From Ewingella sp963519305 (GTDB lineage Bacteria > Pseudomonadota > Gammaproteobacteria > Enterobacterales > Enterobacteriaceae), in contig CAUQMS010000025.1 of NCBI GenBank assembly GCA_963519305.1, positions 6,951 through 70,950 on the forward strand: a DNA stretch of 64,000 nt, read 5' to 3'. How positions within the stretch are numbered: the first letter of the stretch is position 1; the number at the start of each line of letters is the position of its first letter. Below the pieces are notes generated by a model that worked only from the letters and a program-made list of their open reading frames with translations, did not search any database and was not told the DNA's origin. Positions 52,407-60,186 of the stretch are shown here, one piece after another. Both the position numbers and the translations under genes were made by a program.

Positions 52407-54038
52407 ATGGGGCGTAGATCCGGTTTTGAGGGTTTTTTGAGGGCTTCGGTTAGGGCTGCTGCGGCAATTGACCGTGAAAATAAAAGATCTCTGAGAAGCC
52501 ATGCCGCTGAAGCTAGGCGTGTAGAAAGGCAGAACAGACAAGAATATGCACAATACGTGCGTGAAGAAAAACAGTTAATTCGTGAGCAAAAGGAGGCAGA
52601 TAAACTTGCTAAAGTAATGTATTTAGAAGATAGAATAGAGGAGGTTAACGATCTTAATTCTGATTTGGTTGAAACAATCTCTGAATTATCTGGCATTTTA
52701 GAACACACTTTAAATCATGATGATTCTATTGATTTTTCAAGTTTAAAAATGGTACCTAGTTTTAAAAAATTTCAGACACCGAGCCATCTTTTACCCGACA
52801 CCAGCCCGATAATAGATTTCGTACCTATGCCGATGGGATGGAGAAAGTTAATACCTGGTGCGGGTAAAAAATACAATTCGAAAGTAGAGTTGGCTGAGAA
52901 GAAATTAGAAATTGAAATGAAAGAGTATATTTCTAAAGAAAAAGAAAAAAGCCAGAAAATCGAAGAGATGAAAAATGAATATTCACGAGAAAAAAATAGA
53001 TATCTTGATGAGGTGAATCGGCATAATGAAGATATTGATGGGTTTGAAATAAGTTATTTTTCTGGAGATGAACTATCCGTTAAAAATTACTGCGAAATGG
53101 TTCTTACTCGCTCTGAGTATCCGCAAGATGGATTTCAACAAAATTTCCGTCTTGCCTATACAATTGCAAACAAGGAATTAGTAATAGAGTATTTCATACC
53201 TAGTATCGATGTTATCCCAAAGGATTTAGAATACAAATATATTAAGACGCGTGATGCGATAACTTCAAAATTAAGAAAGCCATCTGAAATAAATAAGCTA
53301 TATCAAGATATTATAGCTGCAATTGCTTTGCGTACATTACATGAGATTTTTGAGGCTGATCAGGCTGGTGCTATATTATCAGTAGTATTCAATGGGGTGC
53401 TCGATACGGTCGACCCAACAAGTGGGCATGATATCAATGTAAATGTCGTATCTGTTAGAGCTTTCAAAGAAGAGTTTATGGCTATAAAATTAGACCGAAT
53501 AGATAAGGTAGCTTGCCTTCGTAGTCTTGGTGCTCAAGTATCTAATCATCCTGAAGAGCTTCAAGCAATTAAGCCTATTATAGAATTTAATATGGTAGAT
53601 AAGAGATTTATTGAGCAGGGTGATGCTTTATCTGGATTAGAATCGCGTCCTAATCTTATGGATTTATCCCCTGGGGAGTTCGAGGTTTTAGTTTCAAATC
53701 TTTTTTCGCAGATGGGATTAGATACCAAACTAACCCGAGGTACTAAAGATGGCGGGGTTGATGCAATAGCGTTTGATACAAGACCTATACTTGGTGGGAA
53801 AGTTGTCATTCAAGCTAAAAGATATAAAGATACTGTAGGTGTGAGTGCCGTACGAGATCTTTATGGAACCATGATGAATGAAGGTGCAAATAAAGGAATC
53901 TTGGTTTGCACTAGTAAATATGGCAAAGATGCTTATAATTTCTGTAAAGATAAACCTATAGAATTAATTGATGGTGGTGGTTTAATTTATCTTTTAAGAG
54001 AACATGCTGGAGTTGATGCAAAAATACAGCTTCTGTAG
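52407..54038 (+). CDS. coiled-coil protein with C-terminal Mrr-like restriction endonuclease domain
   Basis: A 543-residue protein of AT-rich codon use. Residues 20-80 and 155-205 are long charged helices predicted to be coiled coils. Residues 210-400 form a middle domain I do not recognise. Residues 418-535 form an Mrr-type nuclease: LSPGEFEVLVSNLFSQMG, Asp452 in DGGVDAIAFD and Gln469-x-Lys471 in VVIQAKRYK, the PD-(D/E)xK core, then TMMNEGANKGILVCTSKYG. Mrr proteins cut modified or foreign DNA. It lies between the satellite's alpha gene and the att remnant, as cargo. A defence role is inferred. Confidence 0.8.
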   Translation: MGRRSGFEGFLRASVRAAAAIDRENKRSLRSHAAEARRVERQNRQEYAQYVREEKQLIREQKEADKLAKVMYLEDRIEEVNDLNSDLVETISELSGILEHTLNHDDSIDFSSLKMVPSFKKFQTPSHLLPDTSPIIDFVPMPMGWRKLIPGAGKKYNSKVELAEKKLEIEMKEYISKEKEKSQKIEEMKNEYSREKNRYLDEVNRHNEDIDGFEISYFSGDELSVKNYCEMVLTRSEYPQDGFQQNFRLAYTIANKELVIEYFIPSIDVIPKDLEYKYIKTRDAITSKLRKPSEINKLYQDIIAAIALRTLHEIFEADQAGAILSVVFNGVLDTVDPTSGHDINVNVVSVRAFKEEFMAIKLDRIDKVACLRSLGAQVSNHPEELQAIKPIIEFNMVDKRFIEQGDALSGLESRPNLMDLSPGEFEVLVSNLFSQMGLDTKLTRGTKDGGVDAIAFDTRPILGGKVVIQAKRYKDTVGVSAVRDLYGTMMNEGANKGILVCTSKYGKDAYNFCKDKPIELIDGGGLIYLLREHAGVDAKIQLL

Positions 54039-54044
54039 ATATGA

Positions 54045-54084
54045 AATTCTCACCGCCTCATTATCATCTGAGGCGGTGAGAATT
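54045..54084. terminator. bidirectional terminator between nuclease and alpha genes
   Basis: Perfect 16-base arms AATTCTCACCGCCTCA / TGAGGCGGTGAGAATT with an 8-base loop lie between the convergent genes. Confidence 0.85.
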
Positions 54085-54087
54085 AAA

Positions 54088-56415
54088 TTATCTTTCGCAC
54101 TTCGGCAACCAATCCGCCTCACTGTCATCGTTTAACGTGAGGTTAGTCTGCATTCCCTGATTGGTCTTTCGCTTCATGAATTCAATCTCATATTCTTTCA
54201 GCGTTTGCGGTACAGCCCGACCAAAGGCCGTCAGGGTCATAGGGCGTTGATGGCCTCTTGCTTCCATAAACGATAGGTACGCGTGATAGAGATACTTGCG
54301 CGGGTTGGCTGGAATAATGTTGGCGTTCCCAATATAAAGGCCGTTTGGTGTGCTGACTGCCAGCAGGTAACCGCAGAAATCCACTAATGGATCTGCACTG
54401 CGCTTTATCTCCAATGCTTCATCGGAATTTTGCTGTGCCTGTAACAACTCGCGTGCGTCACTGGGAACGGCAAAGCGTTGCATCAGGTGGCGAACAATGA
54501 CGGCTAGCTCCTGAGCTATTTTCTCTATTAGCTGTGGATCCCGTTCATTGGCAGGTATCACCTCCGGAAAAGTGATGATCACCCGCCGGCGCGTTACGCC
54601 CCCGCTTCGGTCACTAAACTGCATCGGGTTGTTATTCACCGCCAGGATCACCGCCGGAATATGTGCCGAATAAGCATCACGGTATTTCGGGTCAATCGCT
54701 ACCGCATCACCGCCAGTAATGGCTTTAATTCCTGCGCCGTCGCCGCTCCATTTCTCCTGGTCGGGTAACACAATCAGTGAGTATCCCACCACAGAAGCAC
54801 GCTCACGCGCGGATTCCAAAGTCTCGATGCTTGCGGAGGTGGTGTTGTCTTCTCCGGCAAGCATGCGGGCAATGGAAGCCATTACGCTTTTACCGCTGCC
54901 GCCTGGCCCTGTCACTTCAAGGAACAGTTGCCAGTCGTAACGGTTTGCCAGCACCATGAAAAGTGCGGCGAGTATGCGCTCTTGTTTTTCACTTTGCTGG
55001 TTTGCAGCCCGTGTTAACCATTGCCAGAAGTTAGGGGCATACTCTGCAAGGTTTTCACCGGCTTTAGGTTGTGTGTAATCAACACTGTTTACGGTTCGCA
55101 GCCAATTGTTTGGACTGTGGGGACTAAAATGTCCTGTGACGGTATCAAACACCCCATTGCGGAATCCTATCAAACTTCTCGCCGGTTTCCCTGTTTGAGG
55201 CACCATCAGCTTCAAGGTATCAATAATTCCGTTAATACCAGGTGCCGAGAAGGGGGCGCGGATCTTTTGAAATAAAGCGGCGATCTCACGGCTGAGAACG
55301 ACGTGGGGTAATATCTGCCACGCACCGTTCTCATAGCGGCAGAGATCCTCTCCCACCTGCGGCACAGCTAATCGTTGTTCATAATGGGTTATTAATAGTT
55401 CCGCTTTCTCGCTTGCGCTCATGGATTTAAGGTCTGCGTCACTGACCGTATCGAAAGGACTCTGCGGGGATTGCTGAGTAAAGGCGCGAAGCTGTTTCAG
55501 CGTTTTGTCACGACCTTCCTGCATGAATACATCGTTCCAGTCACCGGCCACCAAGGGGAGCGCAACCTTTCCGCTGACCAGATTTGCGGCTTCTTTCGCT
55601 TTCTTCTGTCCTGTGCCGTTCTGATCATTATCTGCCGCCATTAGCAGCACGGCATCAGGGTATTTCTCACGCAGACACTCAGCCAGATGAGGGAAGTTAT
55701 TGGCACTCAGTGCCACATACACGGTTTCACCCGTCAGTGCATGTATTGTCAGGCCGGTTGCATAGCCTTCTGCCATCCAGATAATAGTGTTGTCGTTCCC
55801 TTCAAAATGATGAGCGGTGCCGGTAACCTGCCCACCCGCAAGCATGCGTTTTTCCCGCGACCCGTTAATGAGCTGGGCGTTGACCAGTTTGCCTGACAAA
55901 TCATAAAGCGGAATTAACAGGTCACCCGCCGCGAAATCTACGCCGCCCACGCGCAGGCCGTTACCTTGTAAGGTCAGCACCTCCTTATCCGCCCAGCCTT
56001 TTTTCTCCAGATAGGCATTGCCTGAAGCTTTGCGGGCTGCATTTACCAACATTTTCGCCTGCACGGCTGCCTTCTGGCGGGTATCGTCTTTTTGCTGTTG
56101 TACTGCGGCCTGGTCGTGATGAACCGCAAGTGGCTGAGCCTCTCCCAGAATCTCAGCCACCTTCACGGCGGCTTCTTTCGTGGTGATATCAAGTGTTTTT
56201 GCAACCAGATTTAATCCGTCACCGGCACCGCAGTGGTTACATATCCAGGTTCCTCTTCCTGCCTGATTATCGAAGCGAAAGCGGTCTTTGCCCCCGCAAA
56301 CGGGGCAGGCTGAATGATGCCCGTGAGGGTCAACGTTTATACCCAGTGCGGGCAGAAGCTGAGGCCAGCGCCCTGTCGCGGCGCTCACGGTGTTTTTAAC
56401 AATCATTTGTGTCAT
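54088..56415 (-). CDS. P4-type alpha protein: primase, helicase and origin-binding protein
   Basis: A 775-residue protein from ATG 56415 (GAGG upstream), the size of P4 alpha. A zinc motif Cys37-x2-Cys40 ... Cys59-x2-Cys62 (CPVCGGKD; CNHCGAGDG) precedes the TOPRIM primase domain with Glu216 in AEGYATGLT and Asp residues in LLMAADND. The SF3 helicase has Walker A GPGGSGKS at residues 503-510. The last 100 residues should bind the origin repeats. It replicates the satellite. Repeats AGTGAACAGT lie upstream at 58369-58473. Confidence 0.93.
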   Translation of the reverse strand: MTQMIVKNTVSAATGRWPQLLPALGINVDPHGHHSACPVCGGKDRFRFDNQAGRGTWICNHCGAGDGLNLVAKTLDITTKEAAVKVAEILGEAQPLAVHHDQAAVQQQKDDTRQKAAVQAKMLVNAARKASGNAYLEKKGWADKEVLTLQGNGLRVGGVDFAAGDLLIPLYDLSGKLVNAQLINGSREKRMLAGGQVTGTAHHFEGNDNTIIWMAEGYATGLTIHALTGETVYVALSANNFPHLAECLREKYPDAVLLMAADNDQNGTGQKKAKEAANLVSGKVALPLVAGDWNDVFMQEGRDKTLKQLRAFTQQSPQSPFDTVSDADLKSMSASEKAELLITHYEQRLAVPQVGEDLCRYENGAWQILPHVVLSREIAALFQKIRAPFSAPGINGIIDTLKLMVPQTGKPARSLIGFRNGVFDTVTGHFSPHSPNNWLRTVNSVDYTQPKAGENLAEYAPNFWQWLTRAANQQSEKQERILAALFMVLANRYDWQLFLEVTGPGGSGKSVMASIARMLAGEDNTTSASIETLESARERASVVGYSLIVLPDQEKWSGDGAGIKAITGGDAVAIDPKYRDAYSAHIPAVILAVNNNPMQFSDRSGGVTRRRVIITFPEVIPANERDPQLIEKIAQELAVIVRHLMQRFAVPSDARELLQAQQNSDEALEIKRSADPLVDFCGYLLAVSTPNGLYIGNANIIPANPRKYLYHAYLSFMEARGHQRPMTLTAFGRAVPQTLKEYEIEFMKRKTNQGMQTNLTLNDDSEADWLPKCER

Positions 56416-56426
56416 GTGCGCCTCTG

Positions 56427-56768
56427 TCAGTGCAGCGTGGTATGGGGAGTGGTGTGAAGACAAGGCCGGAACAACTCGTCCATCATGGATTCTCCCAGTG
56501 GTGTCAGGCGGGGTTTTGCCACCAGAATATCGGGCTGCACCATATCCCTGAGCATGGCGCAGGCGATGTCCATCCCCAGCTTTGTACCGTGCTGACGGAC
56601 GTAATAGCTTTCGACTGCTGTCGCGATGGTCATTTGCAGTTCATCAAGCGTATAGCCGGTTTCAACGCCGTAGGCGGTACAGGCATCGAGATAGGCCTGT
56701 GCCAGGGCGCGCCGGTAGAGGGCGGTGAGCACTTCAACCGGCAGGCAGGACTGCTGAGTCATATTCAT
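56427..56768 (-). CDS. P4-like satellite small protein, unknown function
   Basis: A 113-residue protein, predicted largely helical, with no motif I can name (LTALYRRALAQAYLDACTAYGVETGYTLDELQ). It is 11 bases upstream of alpha and overlaps the end of the previous gene by 4 bases, so it belongs to the alpha operon. Similar small genes sit before alpha in P4-like elements. Confidence 0.7.
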   Translation of the reverse strand: MNMTQQSCLPVEVLTALYRRALAQAYLDACTAYGVETGYTLDELQMTIATAVESYYVRQHGTKLGMDIACAMLRDMVQPDILVAKPRLTPLGESMMDELFRPCLHTTPHTTLH

Positions 56769-57028
56769 TCGTAGACATCCTCCATTTGCGTTTTTATGGC
56801 GGTTTCGCAGGTGTCTACCACTTTGCCGAGCTGGTCAGTGAGCAGTGCAACCATGGAGGCCATGGAATTTAGCTGATCCCCGCTGGGTACATGCCCGAAG
56901 GTGTCCTGCGTATCAAGCATGTCGAGGAACATCACGCCGACGTTGTGCGCGTGTTGCAGGCGCAGGAAATCAGCATGCGGAATAGGGTAATGGGTGTTGG
57001 GGAAATAGAAGGAAGCGAGCTTGTTCAT
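56765..57028 (-). CDS. P4-like satellite small protein, unknown function
   Basis: An 87-residue protein from ATG 57028 (MNKLASFYFPNTHYPIPHADFL), overlapping the stop of the Ash/Icd-like frame as ATGA and the next start as ATGA. The middle is Met/Leu-rich (NVGVMFLDMLDTQDTFGHVPSGDQ). I do not recognise a family fold. It is in the alpha operon. Confidence 0.7.
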   Translation of the reverse strand: MNKLASFYFPNTHYPIPHADFLRLQHAHNVGVMFLDMLDTQDTFGHVPSGDQLNSMASMVALLTDQLGKVVDTCETAIKTQMEDVYE

Positions 57029-57549
57029 GCGGCCTCCTGAGCGGGCAGGCGACCGGCAAAGCACAGCACATAGTCACGGGCAAACAGGCGACGGGCGGAA
57101 TGTTCATTGTCGGCGACGGAGCGCAGCATACAAACCGGCGCTTTGGGTTCAGCACGGCGAACGGCGGCAAACAGGAACGTAAATTTTGGGTGTGATGATG
57201 CGAGGGTAGTAGCCAAAATATTGGCCTCCATAGTTAGCTGGTTACAGCTACCACCGAAGTTTCCACGCTTATGGGTGGTAGCCCAGACGGGGGTGGAAAT
57301 ACCGGTAACTATGTGAACCGGCCAGCCCGAAGGCTGCCCCGCCTGAGCCACCATTGCTTGATAAGCACAGCGGTTAAGAAACCACTGAGCAGATAACAGG
57401 TGCACTAAGGCCGCGACATAAAAAAACACGCAAGGCGCGTGTTGTGTCGCCATAGTTAAACTCGGGTTTCCACGCCCGGCTGCCGATTTTGCGGCAGCAC
57501 AAAAACTATAGAGCAGGGGCTCGCCAGAGAAAAGCCTTTTTTGAAGCAT
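57025..57549 (-). CDS. Ash-family / Icd-like protein overlapping the immunity RNA region
   Basis: A 174-residue frame. The last 65 residues (ATTLASSHPKFTFLFAAVRRAEPKAPVCMLRSV, then ARRLFARDYVLCFAGRLPAQEAA) match the Ash / 'host cell division inhibitor Icd-like' proteins found in P4-like elements. The first half reads poorly as protein and covers inverted and direct repeats typical of an RNA immunity module, so translation may begin at ATG 57231 (MEANILATTL). Its function in the satellite is not established. It belongs to the alpha operon. Confidence 0.6.
   Translation of the reverse strand: MLQKRLFSGEPLLYSFCAAAKSAAGRGNPSLTMATQHAPCVFFYVAALVHLLSAQWFLNRCAYQAMVAQAGQPSGWPVHIVTGISTPVWATTHKRGNFGGSCNQLTMEANILATTLASSHPKFTFLFAAVRRAEPKAPVCMLRSVADNEHSARRLFARDYVLCFAGRLPAQEAA
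57247..57475 (-). ncRNA. candidate P4-type CI-RNA immunity region (seqA-seqB-seqC)
   Basis: Read on the minus strand, GTGGAAA occurs at 57467-57473 (within GGGCGTGGAAACCC) and at 57260-57266, and its complement TTTCCAC at 57293-57299 between them. The last GTGGAAA lies in the 18-base loop of a perfect 9-bp hairpin, GCTACCACC / GGTGGTAGC at 57247-57282. P4 immunity uses a short RNA whose seqB pairs with flanking seqA and seqC to stop transcription. The order matches. No RNA ends can be read from the sequence. Confidence 0.45.
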
Positions 57550-57562
57550 TGGCCGTATCTCC

Positions 57563-57793
57563 TTAGCAATCGGTCAGGACTTGATCGGACTGCTGCGGAT
57601 TTGATCGGAAATGTGAATCATCCTCAGAACTAACGCCTTCTGCTGTTACGGATAACAATCCCAGGGTATTGCTGGTAAACGCAGGCAAAGGGTTCTTTCT
57701 GCCGCAGGCGGCAGCCATCAGGCCTTCAGCCAGATAGGCCGCCTCTTGGGTATTGAGCTGGATATTATGATGACCGACAGACAGAGAAATCAT
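57563..57793 (-). CDS. P4-like satellite small protein, unknown function
   Basis: A 76-residue protein (MISLSVGHHNIQLNTQEAAYLAEGLMAAACG). It overlaps the stop of the AlpA-type gene by 4 bases and so is co-transcribed. Similar short frames follow alpA/vis in P4-like islands. No fold is recognised. Confidence 0.65.
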   Translation of the reverse strand: MISLSVGHHNIQLNTQEAAYLAEGLMAAACGRKNPLPAFTSNTLGLLSVTAEGVSSEDDSHFRSNPQQSDQVLTDC

Positions 57794-58050
57794 TGCATGG
57801 TCTCCTGAGCGCGGGCGGCGATGCGGTCATTCATCCAGCCCTCAATCTCGGAGGCCAGCCAGGCCACGTTCTTGCCACCGAGAGAAATCTGGGTAGGAAA
57901 ATGCTGACGGCTGATTAAGTCGTAAAGGGTGGAGCGGGAGAGGCCAGTAGTGTGGATCACTTCAGGCAGTCGCATAAAGCGATCGCGTGGGTAGGCCGGT
58001 GGGATCACAGGGGCAGAAATAGGGGGCATATTTTGAGCGGTGGAGAGCAT
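57790..58050 (-). CDS. AlpA/Vis-family helix-turn-helix regulator
   Basis: An 86-residue MerR-like HTH protein. DRFMRLPEVIHTTGLSRSTLYDLISRQHFPTQISLGGKNVAWLASEIEGWM is the complete AlpA domain. P4 Vis and CP4-57 AlpA act as excisionase and transcription regulator. It is the first gene of the leftward satellite operon and faces the origin/late-promoter region. Confidence 0.92.
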   Translation of the reverse strand: MLSTAQNMPPISAPVIPPAYPRDRFMRLPEVIHTTGLSRSTLYDLISRQHFPTQISLGGKNVAWLASEIEGWMNDRIAARAQETMQ

Positions 58051-58219
58051 GGTGCTACCTCATTTTAGTATCCGGCTGGACGTGACCAGTACCGGCTGTT
58101 TCGTTAAGGAGCCCCCTATTTTGATAATATTTTTGCTTTTAGCAACAAGCTCTTGCGTTTAAAAACCTTGAAAAAAAATGCTTGTTTTTTTAAACAATAT
58201 CAGGTCACAAAAGACCAAA

Positions 58220-58247
58220 TGCCTACAGTTGCCTACAAATGCCTACA
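58220..58247. repeat. three tandem TGCCTACA repeats, 10-base period
   Basis: TGCCTACA occurs at 58220, 58230 and 58240, exactly one helical turn apart, about 170 bases upstream of the alpA start. This is a typical cooperative protein-binding array, probably for AlpA or another satellite regulator. Confidence 0.7.
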
Positions 58248-58265
58248 GTGACATGCAGGTTGTTT

Positions 58266-58473
58266 AGTGAACAATAATTAAGTGGTTTTGGTTATTAATA
58301 AGCTCAATTTTAATAGGAAAAAAATATTAAATTATTATGGGCTAGCCAGAAAAAAGGCTTTTTAAGACAGTGAACAGTAGTGAACAGTGAGTGAAGACCT
58401 TTAGGGAAGGTATTCACTGGTTAACTTGATGATTTATTTATATTTTATTTTAGAGTGAACAGTAGTGAATAGT
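58266..58473. repeat. P4 alpha-type iterons AGTGAACAGT (origin-like)
   Basis: Copies: 58266-58275 (AGTGAACAAT), 58369-58378 and 58379-58388 (AGTGAACAGT twice in tandem), an inverted AGTGAAT at 58412-58418, then 58454-58463 (AGTGAACAGT) and 58464-58473 (AGTGAATAGT). P4 alpha protein binds GGTGAACAG-type decamers at ori and crr, so this is a probable replication origin. Confidence 0.7.
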
Positions 58474-58524
58474 ATTTATAGAAACATAAACTCTCTCCAC
58501 TTTCTTGGCTTACATCTCAGTCCG

Positions 58525-58582
58525 TTGTACCAGCGCTGAACAAACGCCATCAGATAGAAATGTTGTGCCAGCCTCCCCACAA
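58525..58582 (+). promoter_or_regulatory. candidate Ogr/Delta-dependent late promoter sites before sid
   Basis: Two dyads of the late-activator type: TTGT-N11-ACAA (58525-58543) and TTGT-N12-ACAA (58563-58582). The P2/P4 consensus is TGT-N12-ACA centred near -55. The first has the better position for a start near 58589, the second the better spacing. Confidence 0.45.
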
Positions 58583-58618
58583 TACCCTCACATTGACAAC
58601 ACATTGCTGAGGTATGCC

Positions 58619-59404
58619 ATGAAACCCGATTCAACCAAAACCGTCGAAGCCGTTATCCAGGACTTTCTTCAGGTCAAAGCCGGTCACAACGAAAAGCCAT
58701 CATCAGGAAACGCGGAAGGTGCCATCCAACACTTTGAGCAGGCCAAAGCGGCTTTTGCTCAGGAAAAGCAGGCACTGGATGAAATTGAAAGTTCGATTGC
58801 CCGATGCGCCCAGGAAAAAGAAACGGCGAACAGCGAAATCAAAGAGAATGAAGAGAGCTGGCGTTCACGTTTTCGCAAGTCATGCGGGGTTATGACTGAC
58901 GAGCTCAAGAACGCGCACAGTCAGCGGGCTGTTCAGCTGGGATTAGTTAAAGAGTTCGATGACCTGATTGAGGAATTGAGTGTCGAGAAAGAATCAGCGA
59001 TGTTGCATTGTGCTAATGCCGGGGATGCGTTGATTAGCGCCCACCGCAGCGCACTCAATGCCTATGCTGACCATCAGTGGCGACTGGCCATCAATAATCT
59101 CAGTCCGGCGTTGGTACGCGCTGTGAAACTTAAACTTCTGGCGTTATCCAACGTAAGTTATCAGGAAACACAATCCGGTCATTATGTTGAGCCCGCCAAA
59201 ATTATCAGCGCTGAAATTGGCAAGGCGCTTATCGTGGCGGCTCGTATCGGTAAGTTAAACATGGATGCTGAACCTGTGCTGGAGAAAATTGGGACGCATT
59301 CTCCTGCGCTGCCTGGTGTCGATGTGGCGCTATTACGAAGCCCGATAAAAAGGCAGTTACTGGCACGTAAGCTGACAGAGTGTGCTGCTTCAAAAAAGGA
59401 GTAA
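58619..59404 (+). CDS. sid: Sid-like capsid size determination protein
   Basis: A 261-residue protein from ATG 58619, with GAGG upstream; a frame open to TTG 58505 adds 38 unlikely residues. The pattern follows P4 Sid as I remember it: QAKAAFAQEKQALDEIESSI, W-RSRFRKSCGVMTDELKNAH, LGLVKEFDDLIEELSVEKE, then AHRSALNAYADHQWRLAINNL and EPVLEKIG. Sid forms an outer scaffold that makes the helper phage build small capsids fitting the satellite genome. It heads the rightward late operon. Confidence 0.82.
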   Translation: MKPDSTKTVEAVIQDFLQVKAGHNEKPSSGNAEGAIQHFEQAKAAFAQEKQALDEIESSIARCAQEKETANSEIKENEESWRSRFRKSCGVMTDELKNAHSQRAVQLGLVKEFDDLIEELSVEKESAMLHCANAGDALISAHRSALNAYADHQWRLAINNLSPALVRAVKLKLLALSNVSYQETQSGHYVEPAKIISAEIGKALIVAARIGKLNMDAEPVLEKIGTHSPALPGVDVALLRSPIKRQLLARKLTECAASKKE

Positions 59405-59410
59405 TAGCAA

Positions 59411-59587
59411 ATGATGCGCTGCCCGCTTTGTAGCTCTGTTTCTCACATTCGCACAAGCCGTTATATCACCGAACAGACAAAGGAGTCTTATTATCAGTGC
59501 ACCAGGCTGGCATGCTCATGTGCATTTAAAACAAATGAAAGTGTCAGTAAAATCGTTAAAAGAGAAAATCTAAAGCGGAAAATATAA
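59411..59587 (+). CDS. Ogr/Delta-family late transcription activator (short zinc-finger protein)
   Basis: A 58-residue protein with MMRCPLCSSVSHIRTSRYITEQTKESYYQC at the N-terminus; the zinc ligands are Cys4, Cys7, Cys30 and Cys35 or Cys37. It matches P2 Ogr (CPLC, H-x-RTSRYIT, TKE-x-Y-x-QC, CS-x-x-F, ESV). It starts 6 bases after sid with AAGGAG. Ogr/Delta activates late promoters of helper and satellite. P4 Delta is a tandem double domain; this one is a single domain. Confidence 0.87.
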   Translation: MMRCPLCSSVSHIRTSRYITEQTKESYYQCTRLACSCAFKTNESVSKIVKRENLKRKI

Positions 59588-59628
59588 ATTTCAGCTCGTA
59601 TCAATTGCCCAAAAAACAATCTCAAGTG

Positions 59629-59655
59629 CCGCTTTCGAGTAAGGCGGCATTTTTC
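59629..59655 (+). terminator. terminator of the sid-delta operon
   Basis: The stem TGCCGC / GCGGCA with an 11-base loop is followed by TTTTTC, about 45 bases after the Ogr/Delta stop. Confidence 0.7.
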
Positions 59656-60186
59656 ATGAATGCAGTGCAAAACCGTCCTTCCTGACAGCCTTTTCTCTGG
59701 CTAGCTTGTCCTTGTGAGCTCTGCATGCATAGGGTGCATGGTTTTGCATGCAACCCAGAGTGCTCAAAATAGCTCTAACTCCTTGCTACACGGGCTTTGA
59801 GAGGCTTTAATTCATGCATTAAAACCAGTTAGCTAAGTCAGCAGCGGGCAGGCGGGGAGAATTGCGCGCGCCGAGGTGTGAGGCCAAAGGTACCTTCCAA
59901 TAACAATCCATGTTCCAATCTCAAAACAGCTGCATTACTGAAAATTGTCGCAAAGGTATAGCTCTGGAAGTGTTAGGCGCAATGCATTAGAGAGCATATG
60001 TTTAAAAAAAGAGAAATATTCAATGAAAACAGATAGAAGCGCTAAATGTCATAGACTGTGATTTAGCTTCTAGAAATCCCTCACTATCTGTTTCTAAAAG
60101 TAACAGGTTTGTAGTAGTCTAATTTATGTTTCGGTTGCTTGTATAAAAATAAAATAATTTAACAGAGTCTTACCCGAGAGGATAAA
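59656..60186. other. gene-free region with palindromes and a cos-like segment
   Basis: 530 bases without a credible gene. GCATG palindromes cluster at 59722-59757 (TGCATGCAT; GGGTGCATGG...GCATGCAACCC). A GC-rich cos-like segment is at 59846-59885. From about 59990 the DNA becomes AT-rich and should hold the promoter of the kinase operon. Confidence 0.5.
59846..59885. other. candidate cos (packaging) site
   Basis: GGGCAGGCGGGGAGAATTGC followed by GCGCGCCGAGG resembles the P2/P4 cos end GGCGAGGCGGGGAAAGCAC and the GC-rich bases after it. It lies between the late operon and the integrase side, where P4 has cos. The match is from memory. Confidence 0.5.

Larger units (their letters stand above)
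58051..58618. promoter_or_regulatory. satellite control and replication region
   Basis: 570 AT-rich bases between the leftward alpha operon and rightward sid. It holds three TGCCTACA repeats at 10-base spacing, at least five AGTGAAC-type iterons and two TGT...ACA dyads before sid. I see no gene; the open frame from TTG 58505 is considered part of this region. Confidence 0.65.

Noticed and set aside
58220..58473. CRISPR array
   Set aside because: The repeats are 8-10 bases with no spacer regularity; they fit regulator sites and replication iterons.
58505..58618. N-terminal extension of sid from TTG 58505
   Set aside because: ATG 58619 has a better ribosome site and its product has the expected Sid length; the extension overlaps the probable late promoter.
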